DNA of 64,000 nucleotides from positions 1 through 64,000 of IMG/VR virus record IMGVR_UViG_3300042261_001430. One strand, given 5' to 3'. The position numbers and the translations under genes were made by a program. Below the pieces are notes generated by a model. It saw only the letters and a list, made by a program, of their open reading frames with translations. It was not told the DNA's origin and did not search any database. Each line of letters starts with the position of its first letter. Positions within the stretch are counted from its first letter, which is position 1. Origin of the DNA: a virus. Below are positions 33,969-42,580 of the stretch, piece after piece.

Positions 33969-34274
33969 ATGACTGATATCTTTGAGTATTTGGAAGCGTG
34001 TGGGTATCCAAGAGACACTTTAAATGGGGACCACGAAAAGGCGGTTAAAATTCTAATGGATTCTCATGCAAAACAAAGGGCCATCATACAAGCGAATACG
34101 GATACAGTAAAAGATAAGTTGATAGCAGAGCTTAAGGCAGATCTCGAATTCGCCAGAAAAGATAGGGACAATATATATGACAAGTATGAGAGTGCCTTGG
34201 ATACATTCCTTTCCGCCCTTGAAATAAAGGAGGAAAAGATAAAAATTCTTCAAGGAGGCAGTTGCCTTGATTGA
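33969..34274 (+). CDS. Coiled-coil protein
   Basis: A 101-residue protein. From residue 45 on it is a long heptad-like helix (VKDKLIAELKADLEFARKDR). It overlaps the next gene by eight bases. Function unknown. Confidence 0.5.
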   Translation: MTDIFEYLEACGYPRDTLNGDHEKAVKILMDSHAKQRAIIQANTDTVKDKLIAELKADLEFARKDRDNIYDKYESALDTFLSALEIKEEKIKILQGGSCLD

Positions 34275-34497
34275 AGAAATTCTAATCCCTTATTGCGATT
34301 TCAATGATTGGAGGCAGTTAGTGGTTTATCGTGATTTTAGAGAGGGTTATGCCGACGAATTTATCTTAATTCGCGATACGGTATTAGATGACAGTGAATA
34401 CCCAATCGATTCTAGGATCGAGGTGGTTACCAGTATCGGTATTAGCACTGGAACAGGAGACTCAATAACGGTTGAGATGAAGAGCACGGTATTTTGA
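34267..34497 (+). CDS. Small beta-rich hypothetical protein
   Basis: A 76-residue protein with TTG start and a strong AAGGAGGCAG ribosome site. Mostly beta. Not recognised. Confidence 0.45.
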   Translation: MIEEILIPYCDFNDWRQLVVYRDFREGYADEFILIRDTVLDDSEYPIDSRIEVVTSIGISTGTGDSITVEMKSTVF

Positions 34498-34505
34498 CAC
34501 CACGA

Positions 34506-34523
34506 CCGAAGGATTGATATACT
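34506..34523 (+). promoter_or_regulatory. Archaeal BRE/TATA promoter
   Basis: CCGAAGGATTGATATAC lies 35-50 bases upstream of the ATG at 34556. Confidence 0.45.
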
Positions 34524-34555
34524 GACATAGCATATTGTGTATTGGGTTGAAGTAC

Positions 34556-35230
34556 ATGGAAAACGAAAATTATGAGAAGATCGGAAAAGAGATGTATATC
34601 AACTTAGATATCTGCCCAATATGTCACACATTAATATACAATTATCGCACAAAAAACAATGCAGATATGTGGGTCACTGTATATGATGACATGAGCTTCC
34701 ATAGATTTGGAAATCACAACAATTACGTAGCATGGCATGATTGCGTAGTTGATAAGAGAGAGTCTGAAATCAGAACCAGAAAGCACATCAACTGTATTAA
34801 GGTAGGTGAAAATATAAAGGAGATGACACCGAATCTCCTTCAGCAACAGGCATTGATGGTTGCATTAGGATATGGAAGGGTCCGGTCCACATTTAAGAAA
34901 GCGATGAAAACTCAGGCGTATGATTACATGAATGGTAATGGTAAGTATGCCAATCCATTTAGCCATCTTCAAGCCATATACATAGTATTAGGAAATGTAT
35001 TTGGCACTGATTATAACGAGCATGTTGAAGTGCAGAACGCCGAAAGTCAGGAAAAGGCAAGAATAGTAATCATGACAAAGATAAACGAGTTAACTGATCG
35101 AATGGAAGATTATAGAAGCCTTGCAAACGAACCATTACTTTCTAACATATTGCGAGAGGATTACCAACGAAGAGCAGAGAAGACAAAAAACGAGATAGAT
35201 ATACTAGAATCGGAATTGAATCACATTTAA
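34556..35230 (+). CDS. Hypothetical protein with N-terminal zinc pair and C-terminal coiled coil
   Basis: The ATG at 34556 was chosen; an in-frame upstream start adds seven residues. The 224-residue product has 'DICPICHTLI' early, a helical middle (QQQALMVALGYGRVRSTFKK) and a coiled-coil end (NEIDILESELNHI). Own promoter. Function unknown. Confidence 0.5.
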   Translation: MENENYEKIGKEMYINLDICPICHTLIYNYRTKNNADMWVTVYDDMSFHRFGNHNNYVAWHDCVVDKRESEIRTRKHINCIKVGENIKEMTPNLLQQQALMVALGYGRVRSTFKKAMKTQAYDYMNGNGKYANPFSHLQAIYIVLGNVFGTDYNEHVEVQNAESQEKARIVIMTKINELTDRMEDYRSLANEPLLSNILREDYQRRAEKTKNEIDILESELNHI

Positions 35231-35247
35231 CCGAAATCTATTTATAG
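35231..35247 (+). promoter_or_regulatory. Archaeal BRE/TATA promoter
   Basis: CCGAAATCTATTTATAG predicts a start near 35267, so the ATG at 35270 would be leaderless. Confidence 0.65.
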
Positions 35248-35269
35248 TATCGTGATGAGAGTATGGTGT

Positions 35270-35608
35270 ATGAAATGCTTGAAATGTGGTCACTGCTGCA
35301 AGTTTTATTCCGTGGTTATTGTTCTTGATCCTGATAAGATCAAGGGCAATTCCATAGGTGAAGAGGATGTAGACAACTTTGCTGTCCATGATGGAATGGG
35401 TGTGCCATGTCCACATCTGAGGGGCAACGAGGCAGGGAAATATTCCTGCGCAATACACGACAAACCGTGGTACGGGGAAACGCCATGCGCGCAGTTTGGA
35501 CAAATTGAGTCCTCACCCGATGAGGATTGCCGTGTAGGTCGATATATTATGGAAAAGATGGGCGTGATTATCAATGATGAGCATATTAGTCATATCCATG
35601 CTCCTTAA
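35270..35608 (+). CDS. YkgJ-type Cys cluster protein
   Basis: The ATG at 35270 fits the promoter. It has 112 residues with 'CLKCGHCCKFYSVVI' (C-x2-C-x2-CC), 'GVPCPHL' and 'CAIHDKPWYGETPCAQF', the signature of the YkgJ/CxxCxxCC family, which binds zinc or Fe-S. Such genes are widespread and their reaction is unknown. Confidence 0.7.
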   Translation: MKCLKCGHCCKFYSVVIVLDPDKIKGNSIGEEDVDNFAVHDGMGVPCPHLRGNEAGKYSCAIHDKPWYGETPCAQFGQIESSPDEDCRVGRYIMEKMGVIINDEHISHIHAP

Positions 35609-35807
35609 TTCGACAGCAAGTGGGATAGGTACCATCTCCCAAGATGTATCGGATGGGGATAATGATGCCATCCTAAACCTGAGCGGTCTTAATGCCGTTC
35701 TGAGCGAACATAGGATTGACTTGGAGCATGGGATAGTGCCGGAGGGATTCGCGTCTACCAAAAAGAGGAACAATGCCACACATATAATTAAGTTTAAATT
35801 GAACTAA
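35574..35807 (+). CDS. Small protein with signal-like N-terminus
   Basis: A 77-residue frame overlapping the previous gene by 35 bases. The start 'SILVISMLLNSTASGIG' looks like a short signal peptide, and the rest is polar. No good ribosome site. Plausible. Confidence 0.4.
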   Translation: MMSILVISMLLNSTASGIGTISQDVSDGDNDAILNLSGLNAVLSEHRIDLEHGIVPEGFASTKKRNNATHIIKFKLN

Positions 35808-35834
35808 TTATTTTTGGAAGGAGTTAATTAAATT

Positions 35835-37454
35835 ATGAATCATTGTTTTGACTATTATAATCCGTATCCATCATTTCGTACTGGACAATCGGAACAAATC
35901 AATAATGTTATTGATGCCTATAATAGTGGATATAAGGCATGCACATTGAAAGTGCCAACCGCTGGAGGAAAATCACTAACTGGTTATATACTTATGAACA
36001 AATTTGCCGAGGGGTATCTTGCTGAATACGATTTTAAGTCTAAATACGATAAGGATGCGCAGCTTCAGAGAGCTTTGTATACAACCCCACAAATAAATTT
36101 GGTTGAGCAACTTCGCGGGAATACTCTATTCAAGATGCCAGTTATTATTGGAAAGAGCAATTATGAGTGCTCAGTCTTTCATGGATATAATGCTGACGAT
36201 TGTCCATATGAAAATTCAAAGTCGCCTCATGCTAAATGCAAATCATGTGTATACAAAATGGATAAGTATCTATTCAATAATAGTTGTATAGGAGCAGAGA
36301 CATTCGATAGGTTCTATTTGGATGCTAATACACGGGCTAATACAAAGTTCCTATTTATCGATGAATCAGCAACACTGTTTGATTGTTTAGTTAGTAAAAG
36401 CGAGTTAAGACTCCCAGAAATAATAGTAGGTGAAGACGGTCTTTTCCAAGAACTAAACAAGTATTTCAAATTGATTGTTGAACGCACAATTTCTCTCAAA
36501 GAGACCTATGATAAGGCAAGAAAAGCTCTTGGAGATAGTACAGACAAGAAGCTAGCAAATGATGCAAAGCAGGCAAAGAGGGCATACAATGCCTCATATA
36601 ATGAACAAAAACGAGTTGCAAACGTATTGAATTATTTAAATCGTTCGATACCATATGTTATATATGACAAGGAAGATATAATTTTTGATCGGAGCACAAA
36701 AGAAAAAACAAGCATCGTGAGAAAATATTTTAAATTATTGGATGCCAAGTATATATTTGAAGATATGATCACTGGAATGGATTTTGTAGTTTTAGCTAGC
36801 GGAACACCATCAAGTGAGTTGGTTGTACCAAATAAAATTAGGCATTGCTATATAAATATGCCTCACCCGATCGATGTCAGTCAAAGACTTGTATATTACC
36901 ATAAGAATGTTGGTTCTGGTAAGGCAGCGTCTAGAAAAATTTCCGCACCAAATGCCGCATACAAGATCATGGAATTGCACAATAAATATAATAAACATAC
37001 GATAGTCCACTGTGGGACATACGAATATGCTCAACTTATTTATAACGAGCTGACAGACTTGCATCCTAATGTGGTCTTGCAGAAAGAGGGACATCGAGAG
37101 GAATGTCTGAGCATGTGGCAGTCTATTCCAGACTCTATATTCCTTTCTGTGAAATTTACTGATGGTTTGGATTTAGCAGGGCCTGAATATCCAATTGGAA
37201 TAATTGCGGGTCTTAATTTTCCAAATATTGGGGATGCTTGGATCTCAAAAAGGAACAAGCTTGACAATTCACAGTGGTACAATATACAAGTGGCAAATAG
37301 TATTATTCAAGCATGTGGACGTAACACAAGAAATGAAAAGGATTTTGGCGAAGTCCATATAATTGATAACAGTTTTGGAAGGCATTATGGACAGCATAAG
37401 AACTCTTACTATAATTATGACTGGTTCAAAGAGGCAATCAGGTATGTTCAATGA
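35835..37454 (+). CDS. DinG/XPD-like SF2 helicase
   Basis: A 539-residue helicase. It has Walker A 'KVPTAGGKSLTGY' (motif I), four Cys in 'YECSVFHGYNADDC'...'KCKSCVY' at the place of the XPD/DinG iron-sulphur cluster, motif II 'FIDESA' (DExA variant), motif III 'VVLASGTPS', and motif VI 'IIQACGRNTRNEKD'. The layout matches Fe-S SF2 helicases that unwind 5'-3' through DNA damage or R-loops. It is shorter than cellular DinG/XPD. SD AAGGAGTTAATT. Confidence 0.75.
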   Translation: MNHCFDYYNPYPSFRTGQSEQINNVIDAYNSGYKACTLKVPTAGGKSLTGYILMNKFAEGYLAEYDFKSKYDKDAQLQRALYTTPQINLVEQLRGNTLFKMPVIIGKSNYECSVFHGYNADDCPYENSKSPHAKCKSCVYKMDKYLFNNSCIGAETFDRFYLDANTRANTKFLFIDESATLFDCLVSKSELRLPEIIVGEDGLFQELNKYFKLIVERTISLKETYDKARKALGDSTDKKLANDAKQAKRAYNASYNEQKRVANVLNYLNRSIPYVIYDKEDIIFDRSTKEKTSIVRKYFKLLDAKYIFEDMITGMDFVVLASGTPSSELVVPNKIRHCYINMPHPIDVSQRLVYYHKNVGSGKAASRKISAPNAAYKIMELHNKYNKHTIVHCGTYEYAQLIYNELTDLHPNVVLQKEGHREECLSMWQSIPDSIFLSVKFTDGLDLAGPEYPIGIIAGLNFPNIGDAWISKRNKLDNSQWYNIQVANSIIQACGRNTRNEKDFGEVHIIDNSFGRHYGQHKNSYYNYDWFKEAIRYVQ

Positions 37455-37602
37455 GAGAACAAAGAACAAGACCTTATTTTTTGAGGATTATTATGATACC
37501 TCGATTGATGAATTTGATACTACAGAAGAAGTTGATCAGTTTATTGAAAGTAAGACAGGAAAAAAACTAAAAGTGGTAAGAATTAAAACAAATATATTAT
37601 AA
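37444..37602 (+). CDS. Small hypothetical protein
   Basis: The ATG at 37444 overlaps the helicase stop. A 52-residue acidic/basic peptide (SIDEFDTTEEVDQFIESKTG). Not recognised. Confidence 0.4.
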   Translation: MFNERTKNKTLFFEDYYDTSIDEFDTTEEVDQFIESKTGKKLKVVRIKTNIL

Positions 37603-37614
37603 ATTGGTGATATT

Positions 37615-37974
37615 ATGAATAAGGATGAAGTTGTATCGATGAGTAGATATGGATATGATGGGCTGACAATTCTCAAGCCCAATGAACAAATAATTAATTC
37701 AATAATAGCCATTTCAAATGGTAGAGGAAGGCTCCATGATTCTGGTTTTCCATACATACAGGTTTATGGAGAAACCGAGGATAAGGCCCTTGTAGATCTT
37801 GGGGTTCATGATCATATATGGTTTTATGAATGCGAGGATGTAAACATAGATAGTCTTGGAAAGAACATATTCAGATATTTTAGTCATCAGTGGAATGGAA
37901 TGATGAAAATATGTTCCAAATTTATTCCATGTAGCACACTTATGATCGATGCAAAAAATATGCATATTAGGTAA
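37615..37974 (+). CDS. Hypothetical protein
   Basis: A 119-residue alpha/beta protein with a perfect GGTGAT ribosome site. Its 'FPYIQVYGETEDKALVDLGV' segment looks like a beta-hairpin core. No family. Confidence 0.5.
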   Translation: MNKDEVVSMSRYGYDGLTILKPNEQIINSIIAISNGRGRLHDSGFPYIQVYGETEDKALVDLGVHDHIWFYECEDVNIDSLGKNIFRYFSHQWNGMMKICSKFIPCSTLMIDAKNMHIR

Positions 37975-37990
37975 GGAGAGATATAAAAAC

Positions 37991-38434
37991 ATGAAAGATA
38001 TTATCCAAAACAGTTGCTCGGAGCTGCTATGCGATACGAGCATACATAATGTTGATAAGGCATTAGATCACTTTACAAAAATGTTTAAGAAGTATGGCTT
38101 TACATCGGAACCTGAACTTTCTAAAGATATGTTACAGGAATTGAAGTATGGCACCCTATTTTATGAAATGGGATATGCCGATTATAAAGAAAGGGAAGAT
38201 CTAATCCCAGAAGTTACTGTATATGATATAGACGGCAATCGCGCCTCATTAGAATATGGAAGCAATGGATATCTACATACTGGATTTAGGGCAGACACTA
38301 ACTGTGATCAGAGTGATTCTAGATGTTTCCCGATTTTAAATGCATTTGAAAAAGAAGGCGGGGAAATCATTGCCTGTGATGGTGGTTCTACGGATTGCTA
38401 TGACGATTGGAAGCAAAATGGTGATAAAGCATGA
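37991..38434 (+). CDS. Hypothetical protein
   Basis: The ATG at 37991 has GGAGAGAT upstream. A 147-residue protein with a helical first half and a Cys/Asp-rich end (IIACDGGSTDCYDDW). It overlaps the radical SAM gene by ATGA and may be its partner. Confidence 0.5.
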   Translation: MKDIIQNSCSELLCDTSIHNVDKALDHFTKMFKKYGFTSEPELSKDMLQELKYGTLFYEMGYADYKEREDLIPEVTVYDIDGNRASLEYGSNGYLHTGFRADTNCDQSDSRCFPILNAFEKEGGEIIACDGGSTDCYDDWKQNGDKA

Positions 38435-39153
38435 CATTAAAAATGATCGCTGTCTCATTATCTAATAAGTGCATTCGAGAGCCTAGATGTGAGTTTTGTT
38501 ATGCAAAAAACGAACCGAAACGTGATGATTGGCAGTTAAAGTGGAAAATTAGGGATCTTGTTAAAGAAAACCCAAATGCTACGGTTTGTTTTGAATATAA
38601 TGGGTATGGAATAAGAACAATATTTGACCTGTCCCGATATTATTGTAATGATCATACAATGACAATGACTACCATGCCTGAATGTATAAATGCTGGCTTC
38701 GTTGGAGCAATGAAAAATAATGGAATTAGTGCCATTTCTCTAAGTTTTAGTGGTGATTATTGGTTAGATCCAAAACGATATGCCAAGGAGTTGTGTGAAT
38801 GGGAAGACGCGGCAAAAATAATCGTTAGTGCGGGGTTGCCAGTAGCTTGCAACTATTTGATTGCTAAAATACCATTCCGAGTCCCTGTCATGATTCTTGA
38901 ACATGCAGCACAACTGAATTTGCTCACACTAAAACCGCACTCTGGATACAACGAGAGCGAGCTAGATTTTATTAAAGGGAAGATAGAGCATTACAAATTC
39001 GCTCTTAAGGTTGCCACGGATTCATGTTTGGGCGTACAACTTGGATATCTTGATAAGTGCAAACCAAATGAAGACTTTGTGCATGTAATGCCAAATGGGG
39101 ATGTCAGTGGATGCTGTTTTGGTAATATGTGTTACATGTGGAGCAAACCCTAA
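38431..39153 (+). CDS. Small radical SAM protein
   Basis: A 240-residue protein with 'SNKCIREPRCEFCYAK' (C-x5-C-x2-C near the N-terminus), 'ISLSFSGDYWLD' as a SAM-contact strand, and a C-terminal Cys cluster (DKCKPNEDFVHVMPNGDVSG-CC) like a minimal SPASM site. The C-x5-C spacing deviates from the usual C-x3-C-x2-C but occurs in some radical SAM groups. Substrate unknown; the preceding overlapping gene could be a peptide or protein substrate. Confidence 0.65.
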   Translation: MTLKMIAVSLSNKCIREPRCEFCYAKNEPKRDDWQLKWKIRDLVKENPNATVCFEYNGYGIRTIFDLSRYYCNDHTMTMTTMPECINAGFVGAMKNNGISAISLSFSGDYWLDPKRYAKELCEWEDAAKIIVSAGLPVACNYLIAKIPFRVPVMILEHAAQLNLLTLKPHSGYNESELDFIKGKIEHYKFALKVATDSCLGVQLGYLDKCKPNEDFVHVMPNGDVSGCCFGNMCYMWSKP

Positions 39154-39180
39154 ATTTATTTTTTTGAAGATGTGATCTTT

Positions 39181-39600
39181 ATGGAAAAACCAGACTATGA
39201 AAAGATTTCTAAACTTGAAAATGATATTGGAATCATGGAGAAGAAGAGATCCACAAAAAAGAAGGCTACGGGCGTGCCTATCGTAAAAAGGTCTATGAAG
39301 AAGTTACCGCCTGAAGAAAAACCCAAAAAAGAGTATCGAGGTAATCAACTCGATGAAAAAATTGAGTCTAAGGACAGGACCATTTTAAAGGTACCAGGGT
39401 CAGTCAATTATCCAACCACAATGCGAATAATTGATGCAATTAAGCGCCGATGTATTACCAATGATTCATATCAAGAGTTAATTTCGATCAGAAACCTTAG
39501 TGTATTTGATGTAGTTGTTATAGTTCCCGATTTCGATTTGGGTAGTATTACTGGATATGAAACAGGTATCGAAAACGGCAAACCATTCCGATATGTGTGA
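39181..39600 (+). CDS. Basic protein with shared PDY-ISKLE N-terminal motif
   Basis: The ATG at 39181 has GTGATC upstream. 139 residues. The start 'EKPDYEKISKLENDI' matches the shared motif at 15737, 39850 and 48869. A Lys-rich linker and a C-terminal alpha/beta part follow. Function unknown. Confidence 0.55.
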   Translation: MEKPDYEKISKLENDIGIMEKKRSTKKKATGVPIVKRSMKKLPPEEKPKKEYRGNQLDEKIESKDRTILKVPGSVNYPTTMRIIDAIKRRCITNDSYQELISIRNLSVFDVVVIVPDFDLGSITGYETGIENGKPFRYV

Positions 39601-39605
39601 TCTTA

Positions 39606-39878
39606 ATGGAGGCAGAAATCGATGACCTTAAAAGAGAGAATGAGGGTCTAAAAAACTTAATAAAACTTCTAAAAATAATTTATGTATCAGGCGAAGTCCC
39701 TGAAACCATAAAGAAAATGAAACAATTAGAAGGTTGGTTGATAGACGAAAGAATCAAAAATGGTTTATCAAGGAAAGATGCCATCGACCAGCTTATTATA
39801 GAAAATAAACTATTAAATTGGAATGGCACTGCATGGAGCACTATCTTTTATGACAAAAATAAAGAGACCAAATTATGA
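39606..39878 (+). CDS. Coiled-coil protein
   Basis: The ATG at 39606 has GTGATC upstream. 90 residues, with a leucine-rich coiled coil at the start (IDDLKRENEGLKNLIKLLKI). It overlaps the next gene by 29 bases. Confidence 0.5.
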   Translation: MEAEIDDLKRENEGLKNLIKLLKIIYVSGEVPETIKKMKQLEGWLIDERIKNGLSRKDAIDQLIIENKLLNWNGTAWSTIFYDKNKETKL

Positions 39879-40662
39879 ACGAATAAAGGAGCTTGAACGG
39901 AAATTAGCTGTCTTGGATGCTGGAAAGAATTTAAGCTCTACAATCCGCAAGCAAATCGATGCAATAAGCCCAACAGTAAAAGAGATGGTCGAGTCTCCGC
40001 CTGTAAAATATCCAGTTCCAAAGGAAATAAAATCCAGCGGATCTCACGCATGTAAGTTTGGCAAAATTGCAGGACCGATCATGTACGGAAGCCCGACCGC
40101 TCTAGCAAATAACATTGTAGAGTTAGCATCTACTCCCACCCCATCGGATTTTATTTATCTTGGATTATGCAACTCAATTTCGAGATATGAGTTCTTTGGA
40201 GAGCCGTGGGGCGATGCGTTTTACTCTAGGGTCCGCGTCCCGAAAAACGCATTTGTACCTGTCACGAGGGATGGAAAACGGATGTGGACAAATGCCCATA
40301 CTATTGAGTTTAATGGGGAGAATGCAGACGTATGGAAACCTCCAACCATTTTGATATTTAGTCATTCTGTCCGCAGTCGATATGATCCTTACCTAGAGCT
40401 GAATTATGCAACTTGCAACGAACTTTCCAAGAAATCAATATTGCCAAAGGAAATATATTTTGATGATAAATTCTACGAAAAGATATTTGGCAAACCTGAA
40501 AAAATCAAAGATGATGGAGTTTATTCGATCGAGGATTATACAAGTCTCAGGATGATGGACACCTTGTGGGATGAGGTGTCAAATGAAGAACACCATCAAT
40601 ATTTAAATTACCGTGGGGAAAAAGAGTCTGGAGCCATCACGTTTACATATGATGCATATTGA
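39850..40662 (+). CDS. Protein with shared PNY-IKELE N-terminal motif
   Basis: The ATG at 39850 places 'KRPNYERIKELERKL' at the N-terminus, as in three other genes. 270 residues; the remainder is alpha/beta with 'KYPVPKEIKSSGSHACKFGK' and 'VWKPPTILIFSHSVRSRYD'. No family recognised. Confidence 0.55.
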   Translation: MTKIKRPNYERIKELERKLAVLDAGKNLSSTIRKQIDAISPTVKEMVESPPVKYPVPKEIKSSGSHACKFGKIAGPIMYGSPTALANNIVELASTPTPSDFIYLGLCNSISRYEFFGEPWGDAFYSRVRVPKNAFVPVTRDGKRMWTNAHTIEFNGENADVWKPPTILIFSHSVRSRYDPYLELNYATCNELSKKSILPKEIYFDDKFYEKIFGKPEKIKDDGVYSIEDYTSLRMMDTLWDEVSNEEHHQYLNYRGEKESGAITFTYDAY

Positions 40663-40664
40663 TT

Positions 40665-40682
40665 GCGAAAGGTATTTATATT
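40665..40682 (+). promoter_or_regulatory. Archaeal BRE/TATA promoter for the PspA-like gene
   Basis: GCGAAAGGTATTTATATT is a close match to the window consensus, about 30 bases before the ATG at 40712. Confidence 0.65.
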
Positions 40683-40711
40683 TGGTGTGTTCATAAACAT
40701 TTGGGATATAC

Positions 40712-41377
40712 ATGTTTGGAAAACTAAGAGAATTCGCATCTAATATTTTTTCTGAAGAGGAAAAGGAGTTGACGCCAGTCGAAAAACTCGATTTGGCTTA
40801 TGAACGACTATTAGAAATGAGATTAAAGGTTTTAGAATCACTCGATGGTTTTACTGAATCAAAGGTAAATTTAGAAAGTACAAAAAGCAGTCTCAAAGGA
40901 AAAATATTACAGCTTGAAGGGAAAGCAAAAATCGCAGTAGATACGGGAAAAGATGATGTCGCGAAGGCTTATATTGCAGATAAGTTGGTTCTGCAATCGC
41001 AAGTAAATTCAATAGATGAGTCTTTAAAAGAAATTGGGAAATGTGAGGACCGGTTTCTCATAAACGATAGTAAGATCCAAACAAAAATTGAAGTGCTGAA
41101 GGCGAAAAAAAGTGTATTATCTGTAAAATATGATATGAGTAAGGCCAGTGTCGGAATAAACGAAAGTGTAACTGGTATAAGTGATGGCCCCGATATCAAT
41201 AATGCGATTCGCGATATCGAAGCGGAGATTGAAGAGCTTGACCTTAAATCTAAAGCAATTCAAGAGTTGGTTCAGAAGGGTGTATTGGACAATGTACTCG
41301 GAGACGTTTATGCAGCGGAAACTGCCCAAGTAACGAAGGAGTTCAACGAACTCAAATCAAAAGTAGGAGCTGAATAA
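40712..41377 (+). CDS. PspA/IM30-like membrane-remodelling protein
   Basis: A 221-residue, almost wholly helical protein. The N-terminus 'FGKLREFASNIFSEEEKELT' is an amphipathic helix like that of PspA, followed by heptad-rich helices (KGKILQLEGKAKIAVDTGK, EIEELDLKSKAIQELV). PspA/ESCRT-III-fold proteins coat and mend membranes. It has its own promoter and is followed by a membrane microprotein. In a virus it may protect or reshape the host membrane late in infection. Confidence 0.7.
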   Translation: MFGKLREFASNIFSEEEKELTPVEKLDLAYERLLEMRLKVLESLDGFTESKVNLESTKSSLKGKILQLEGKAKIAVDTGKDDVAKAYIADKLVLQSQVNSIDESLKEIGKCEDRFLINDSKIQTKIEVLKAKKSVLSVKYDMSKASVGINESVTGISDGPDINNAIRDIEAEIEELDLKSKAIQELVQKGVLDNVLGDVYAAETAQVTKEFNELKSKVGAE

Positions 41378-41379
41378 GA

Positions 41380-41541
41380 ATGTCATACTTTACGTTCGTG
41401 AATGTGGCCATTGCTACACTTTTATTATTTTTGATATATTTAATTAGTCACGCAGTATTCGTTATTGTACTTCCGTGGCAAATCCTTCTTATAGTAGGAG
41501 TTATATTAGTAGGGTTTGCATGGATGGTGACAAGAAAATGA
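41380..41541 (+). CDS. 53-residue membrane microprotein
   Basis: The ATG at 41380 lies two bases after the PspA stop; TGA at 41541 overlaps the next ATG. Two short helices (IATLLLFLIYLISHAV and ILLIVGVILVGFAW). As it directly follows a PspA-like gene it may be its membrane partner (inference). Confidence 0.55.
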   Translation: MSYFTFVNVAIATLLLFLIYLISHAVFVIVLPWQILLIVGVILVGFAWMVTRK

Positions 41542-41984
41542 CAAGACTCGATAATGCGATGTTCTTTGTAATTGATATGTTCCGTGGGGAGACCGATAAG
41601 TTAGGGACGAGCCCTAAGTCTTTTCACTCTCTAAAAGTCATGATGAGTTTAGACACGGAGCCTGAGAGGGTAGTTGGTGCTTTGCATGACATTCCGGAAG
41701 ATCTTGGTATCTCTATCAAGTTCTTGACGGATGCATTCAAGCTAAGCGAGTATGAAGCCGAGGCTCTGACCCTTCTCACACACAAAAAAGGTGAAAGATA
41801 TCTTGATTATATCGCAAACATTGGGAAATCTGGAAACAGCATAGCAATAAATGTTAAATATGCGGACATCAAGCACAATAGCTCAGAGAAAAGGCTCAAA
41901 GGTCTGCCAAAGGATACTTATGACAGGCTCGTGAAAAAGTATTTAGGAGCGAGGGCAATACTCGATGCCTACAATATGAAATAA
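41538..41984 (+). CDS. HD-domain hydrolase (RelA/SpoT-like)
   Basis: The ATG at 41538 overlaps the microprotein stop, and the longer upstream frame is unlikely. 148 residues with 'ALHDIPEDLGI' (HD-x2-ED) and 'VKYADIKHN' (metal Asp) as in RelA/SpoT HD domains. Candidate substrates are (p)ppGpp or other nucleotide signals; this cannot be settled by eye. The long U-tract after the gene ends the operon. Confidence 0.7.
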   Translation: MTRLDNAMFFVIDMFRGETDKLGTSPKSFHSLKVMMSLDTEPERVVGALHDIPEDLGISIKFLTDAFKLSEYEAEALTLLTHKKGERYLDYIANIGKSGNSIAINVKYADIKHNSSEKRLKGLPKDTYDRLVKKYLGARAILDAYNMK

Positions 41985-42003
41985 AAAATATTTTTTTTGA
42001 TTT
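41985..42003. terminator. Convergent A/T-tract terminator
   Basis: AAAAAATATTTTTTTTGATTTTT between convergent genes supplies U-tracts for both directions. Confidence 0.5.
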
Positions 42004-42153
42004 TTATCTTGGTCTTGACGATATTGCCGTTTTTATATCGCAAGTTGAACAATCGCCGCGACATGCCACCAGTGGGCACCCATATCCTCGATATGCTGTA
42101 ACTTCGCCTGCCATCATATCGGATACTTCAGAAAAAGGTTGTGTTAGTTCCAT
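42004..42153 (-). CDS. 49-residue Cys-rich ORF
   Basis: ATG at 42153 with AAGGAGT upstream. The sequence ends with 'CPLVACRGDCSTCDIK', a small four-Cys cluster. It follows the minus-strand gene at 42481. Likely real. Confidence 0.5.
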   Translation of the reverse strand: MELTQPFSEVSDMMAGEVTAYRGYGCPLVACRGDCSTCDIKTAISSRPR

Positions 42154-42157
42154 TTTA

Positions 42158-42481
42158 TTACTCCTTATTTTTATTAAAGAAGAACGAACTTACTTGATCA
42201 ATGAAGTCAGCGATAGCATTTGCTGACACCATTTTATCCAGACCATCAGTTAGTTCTCGGTGTCCCAATATTATTTCAGGGCAACCAAGATTCATATTTC
42301 GTCTGCTAATCGGGCATTGGAAACATGAATCATCCTCAGAAGCGAGTTTTTCCATGACCTCGCACACCGGACATCTCTTTGATACTTCAATGCCCTTGCC
42401 TCTTGCCCTCCAGATGTCAGATGCTTCTTTAAGGGCTTCCATTATTGGCTCTCGATTCACGTCTAAGAAAAATCTCCTCAT
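42158..42481 (-). CDS. Zinc-binding hypothetical protein
   Basis: A 107-residue protein. The mid-region cluster 'CPVCEVMEKL' with 'CFQCPI' suggests a zinc site. A minus-strand TATA box (GCTTTTATAC) lies about 37 bases upstream. Function unknown. Confidence 0.55.
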   Translation of the reverse strand: MRRFFLDVNREPIMEALKEASDIWRARGKGIEVSKRCPVCEVMEKLASEDDSCFQCPISRRNMNLGCPEIILGHRELTDGLDKMVSANAIADFIDQVSSFFFNKNKE

Positions 42482-42518
42482 CTTTGAAACACCTTCGGAC
42501 TACCCATAAGGGATGGGA

Positions 42519-42530
42519 GTATAAAAGCTT
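42519..42530 (-). promoter_or_regulatory. Minus-strand TATA promoter
   Basis: GCTTTTATAC on the minus strand sits 38-48 bases before the ATG at 42481, divergent from the kinase promoter 15 bases away. Confidence 0.45.
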
Positions 42531-42544
42531 ATTGGTGATATTAA

Positions 42545-42561
42545 CCGAAACCGTTAAATAG
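42545..42561 (+). promoter_or_regulatory. Archaeal promoter for the kinase gene
   Basis: CCGAAACCGTTAAATAG; predicted start near 42580, just before a strong leader hairpin. Confidence 0.65.
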
Positions 42562-42580
42562 TACTGCTATCATATATCAT

